The translations under genes were made by a program, and so were the position numbers. The notes below the pieces were generated by a model. The model was given only the letters and a program-made list of their open reading frames with translations. It did no database searches and was not told where the DNA came from. Source: JADJNW01 sp964517145 (GTDB taxonomy: Bacteria; Bacteroidota; Bacteroidia; Chitinophagales; Saprospiraceae). From it: a stretch of 37,418 nucleotides of DNA. The DNA lies in NCBI GenBank assembly GCA_964517145.1, contig CAZFBN010000041.1:1-37418 (forward strand), written 5' to 3'. Positions 35,161-37,418 of the stretch are shown piece by piece. The stretch's first letter is position 1. Every line of letters starts with the position of its first letter.

Positions 35161-35190
35161 CAAACTAAAATTTTTTTGGGTGCGTTCCAA
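35161..35190 (-). promoter_or_regulatory. Candidate promoter for the lipocalin-like gene
   Basis: On the minus strand, TTG (35188-35190), 19 bases, then TTAGTTTG (35161-35168), one mismatch from TAnnTTTG. It lies 18 bases before the ATG at 35143. Confidence 0.5.
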
Positions 35191-35234
35191 GTAAAATTAT
35201 GACAATACTCACCCAGCCTTATTGATAATTGTCA

Positions 35235-35266
35235 TTTACAGCGACTTATAATTCGACCTAAATTTG
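35235..35266 (+). promoter_or_regulatory. Candidate promoter for the hibernation-factor genes
   Basis: TTTA (35235-35238), 20 bases, then TAAATTTG (35259-35266), an exact -7 match. It would give a long leader of about 200 bases before 35471. Confidence 0.4.
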
Positions 35267-35470
35267 TGAGAAAGCTCAAGCACTTTTTTTATTGTTTTTA
35301 GTTTTCGGGGAAGGTTTATTTCACATCTTACATTTATCACACATAAAATCATTTGTGCATTAGTACACAAAAAGCGACTTTTTATTGCAATATATTTACC
35401 TTTTATCAAGTAAACAGGTTTAAATTTTACAACATTAAAATATTTTTTTATTTTTCAAAATGAATGATGT

Positions 35471-35752
35471 ATGAATATCCGAGTCTATGCACCTAGCCAG
35501 ATTCAACAACAATTGCACGTTTTAGCAAGCGAAAGTGTTGAAAAACTGAAGTCACTTTTTGAACGAATCAAAAGTGCAGAAGTTGTGTTCACCGAAGAAG
35601 GTGACAAAACCGTAGAGATGAAGCTGTACCTCATGCGCCGAGTGCTGTATGCCGCAGAAACAGGAGATGCCTTTGAAGATGCGCTGCAAAATGCAATGGA
35701 AAAATTGCGCTGGCAACTGATGACTTACAAAAAAGAAGTTGCAATTTATTGA
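35471..35752 (+). CDS. Hibernation-promoting-factor-like protein, short copy
   Basis: The protein has 93 residues and resembles HPF/YfiA ribosome-associated proteins. These bind the 30S decoding centre in slow growth and block translation. The family order is visible: an N-terminal strand (MNIRVYAPSQ), helix 1 (QLHVLASESVEKLKSLFERIKSAEVVF), a central strand (TVEMKLYLMRRVLYAAETGDAFEDALQ) and a final helix ending LRWQLMTYKKE. It lacks the long C-terminal dimer domain, so it is of the short type. It is followed 81 bases later by a paralogue; the pair probably share a transcript that ends at the terminator at 36156-36198. Confidence 0.8.
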   Translation: MNIRVYAPSQIQQQLHVLASESVEKLKSLFERIKSAEVVFTEEGDKTVEMKLYLMRRVLYAAETGDAFEDALQNAMEKLRWQLMTYKKEVAIY

Positions 35753-35833
35753 GCATTTTGTGAGCCAATAGAGACGGATTTTGTTGTAGTACAACGACCA
35801 GAAACCGAACATCGAAACAAAATTTAAAACGAT

Positions 35834-36142
35834 ATGACGATAGAAGTGAATGCACCTTTTCAGGTGGGCGATACATTACGAAACCTGATTGACGAGAAGT
35901 TGTCCAAACTGGCTACTTATTTTGAAAAAATCGAAAGTGTCACCATTTTCTTTCGGGATTTGGACGGCAGTTCGCACAACACGCCAATGGGCAACCAAGC
36001 CGAAATCAAACTGACGGTACCAGGGCAGGTACTTTTTGCAGAAGAGACTTCCGAGTCTTACGAAAAATCGTTGATTGCTGCGGCAGAGAAAATGCGCAAG
36101 CAATTATTGCGATACAAAGATCAAATATCTACGCATAACTAA
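35834..36142 (+). CDS. hpf: Hibernation-promoting factor, short type
   Basis: The protein has 102 residues and fits the usual short HPF length. It runs MTIEVNAPFQVGDTLRNLIDEKLSKLATYFEKIESVTIFF, then AEIKLTVPGQVLFAEETSESYEKSLIAAAEKMRKQLLRYKDQ. The EIKL.VPG..LFA.E..ES.E.A core is typical of Bacteroidota HPF proteins, which bind the small ribosomal subunit in stationary phase. It is closer to that family than the copy just upstream. The gene ends 13 bases before a strong terminator. Confidence 0.87.
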   Translation: MTIEVNAPFQVGDTLRNLIDEKLSKLATYFEKIESVTIFFRDLDGSSHNTPMGNQAEIKLTVPGQVLFAEETSESYEKSLIAAAEKMRKQLLRYKDQISTHN

Positions 36143-36155
36143 ATAATTTATGGCA

Positions 36156-36198
36156 AGGCGAGTAATGAACACACGGTACACTACTCGCCTATTTTTTT
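36156..36198 (+). terminator. Intrinsic terminator after the hpf pair
   Basis: AGGCGAGTA (36156-36164) pairs perfectly with TACTCGCCT (36182-36190), followed by A and seven T. It lies directly before the stop codon of the convergent lipoprotein gene. Confidence 0.85.
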
Positions 36199-36199
36199 G

Positions 36200-37360
36200 C
36201 TAACGCAATTTTATAACGGAAAAAATGGCTTGATGCGGCTGTTTCGTTATCATTTCCTGCCCGATTTTCACTTGGCTATCTTTCCGATCTTCATCAAAAA
36301 TCACAAACAGGGTTCGATCATTCAGCAAGGTAATGCCTTCTGCTTTGTACTGCATTTCCAGTTGCTTGCCATCACTCATCACCGGCAGCGGCGCTTCTCC
36401 TTTGTCCAATCGCGAGAGCGGCAACACCCATAGGCTACTGGTCAGCGTCTTGGTCTTTTCGTCGGTGCCTGCTTCATACGACGTCAATGCCAACAAACTT
36501 TTACTGCTTGCATGATACACCAAATCCGAAAGTCCCATTTGATGTCCATTTACCACCGGTTTGAATTCATAGATTTTTTTGAAATTGGGGTCAAGTTGAA
36601 CCACACCGTCCTCCAAGCGATAGTTGGCTTCTATCAAAGTGAATGTGTAGTCAAATTTTTGGTAGCTCTCCCCCACTTCCCGCACGCCGAAAATCAGGCG
36701 ATTGCCAGGCAGGGCCACCAAGGCTTCTATTTTAAAATAAGGAGCGCCGTTGGGAAAGGTATTGCTGGTCAGCACTTTTTGAATGGAAACGCGTAAATCA
36801 CGCGAACTTTTGACACCATTGCGTTCTGTGCCAGCCACATATTGCACATCTGAGTAATCTTTTTTTTGCCACGCCAACAACGCATTGTACCCGTCCCAAA
36901 CCGCCGCGCTGCCTCGAATGCGGTCGAACGCGGTCGTCGCAAAAAACAAACTATCGTTTGGACTTTTCGCAAAAGCTTCGAGTTTTAGTACCTCCCGAAA
37001 CGGCGCAGCGGTCACAAAATTAATGCGATTGCTATACTCCGGCTTTTTCAGCACATCTGCCACCGGCACTGTAAAAACGGGCGAAAAATTCCCCGGTACG
37101 GGTTTATCAATGGCAATTATAATCTGATCGCCCATTTTCATCGCCGCCGAAGCCTCCGCGTAAACGTAGTTGACCGAATCCGCTTTCAGTCCATATTGAT
37201 AAATATTCAAAAAACCGGTTTGAACGATTTCGCTTGTCACTGTTTTCGATTCGCTGAAATCGAGCACACGCGTGCCCGAGCAAGCCCCTAACAATAAGCC
37301 AACGCTCAAAACAAGCAAAAGGACTTGATAATTAACACGATCATTAAATTGGGTTTTCAT
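36200..37360 (-). CDS. Lipoprotein of unknown function, propeller-like
   Basis: The protein has 386 residues. The signal ends at a lipobox LLGAC with Cys27, so it should be membrane-anchored. The rest is beta-rich without membrane segments. Spaced segments such as KIEALVALPGNRLIFGVREVG, MGLSDLVYHASSKSLLALTSYE, SSLWVLPLSRLD and AEGITLLNDRTLFVIFDEDR resemble the blades of esterase- or phytase-like propeller proteins. The match is by pattern only. If correct, it could be an extracytoplasmic hydrolase or binding protein; I do not name an enzyme. Upstream at 37398-37405, a minus-strand GTAATTTG followed by CGCC is a poor match to the promoter consensus. The window ends 58 bases before the gene. 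Confidence 0.65.
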   Translation of the reverse strand: MKTQFNDRVNYQVLLLVLSVGLLLGACSGTRVLDFSESKTVTSEIVQTGFLNIYQYGLKADSVNYVYAEASAAMKMGDQIIIAIDKPVPGNFSPVFTVPVADVLKKPEYSNRINFVTAAPFREVLKLEAFAKSPNDSLFFATTAFDRIRGSAAVWDGYNALLAWQKKDYSDVQYVAGTERNGVKSSRDLRVSIQKVLTSNTFPNGAPYFKIEALVALPGNRLIFGVREVGESYQKFDYTFTLIEANYRLEDGVVQLDPNFKKIYEFKPVVNGHQMGLSDLVYHASSKSLLALTSYEAGTDEKTKTLTSSLWVLPLSRLDKGEAPLPVMSDGKQLEMQYKAEGITLLNDRTLFVIFDEDRKDSQVKIGQEMITKQPHQAIFSVIKLR

Positions 37361-37418
37361 TTTCTTTATCTTCGTTTTTTTGATATAAATGGTGGCGCAA
37401 ATTACAACTTCTTCCGCA

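Larger units (their letters stand above)
35144..35470. other. 327-base divergent intergenic region with promoter elements
   Basis: The region separates the lipocalin-like gene (minus) from the hibernation-factor pair (plus). It is AT-rich and has no ORF of note. Promoter-like elements for both directions are listed separately. An A-T-rich stretch with TATATTTA (35391-35398) lies nearer the plus-strand gene and is a second, weaker promoter option. Confidence 0.5.

Overview
The window looks like chromosome from a member of the Bacteroidota, most likely a Saprospiraceae-type organism. The evidence is three secreted proteins with type IX secretion (T9SS) C-terminal sorting domains, two TonB-dependent receptors with N-terminal carboxypeptidase-regulatory-like domains, a giant SprB-repeat protein, and several promoters matching the Bacteroidota consensus (TTG, 17-23 nt, TAnnTTTG). 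I see no rRNA, tRNA, CRISPR array, transposase or phage gene. The family assignment is inference.

Layout. 1-1300 (minus strand): a Kir-type potassium channel that stops just after its second membrane helix, and a J-domain-like protein. 1460-7634 (plus): a T9SS-exported protein with two tandem copies of one domain, a terminator, then a TonB-dependent receptor closely followed by a purple-acid-phosphatase-like enzyme, which may be a phosphorus-scavenging pair. 7920-17056 (plus): the most distinctive block, with two tandem secreted DUF4331 proteins, a TPR lipoprotein, a second TonB-dependent receptor with a His-rich plug, an ECF sigma factor and an RskA-like anti-sigma factor. I read it as one exported uptake or surface system with its own sigma/anti-sigma switch. 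A leader with a terminator hairpin and a possible alternative pairing precedes the TPR gene.

17127-25742 is mostly housekeeping: a GNAT acetyltransferase, a RibF flavokinase/FAD synthetase fused in one frame to a family 2 glycosyltransferase (minus strand), Mrp and NifU-like iron-sulfur proteins, a Dna2-like nuclease-helicase and an RluA-family pseudouridine synthase. 25808-31609 (minus) is a 1933-residue surface protein with 19 SprB-type repeats, an SdrD-B-like domain, a PKD-like domain and a sorting domain. 32125-37360 holds an ABC exporter, a secreted protein with two lipocalin-like repeats, two tandem hibernation-promoting-factor-like proteins and a lipoprotein.

Several intergenic regions carry palindromic or short tandem repeats of the kind that disperse through Bacteroidota genomes. 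One short repeat tract lies inside the helicase gene. Intergenic stretches over 300 bases are 31610-32124 and 35144-35470; both are described below.
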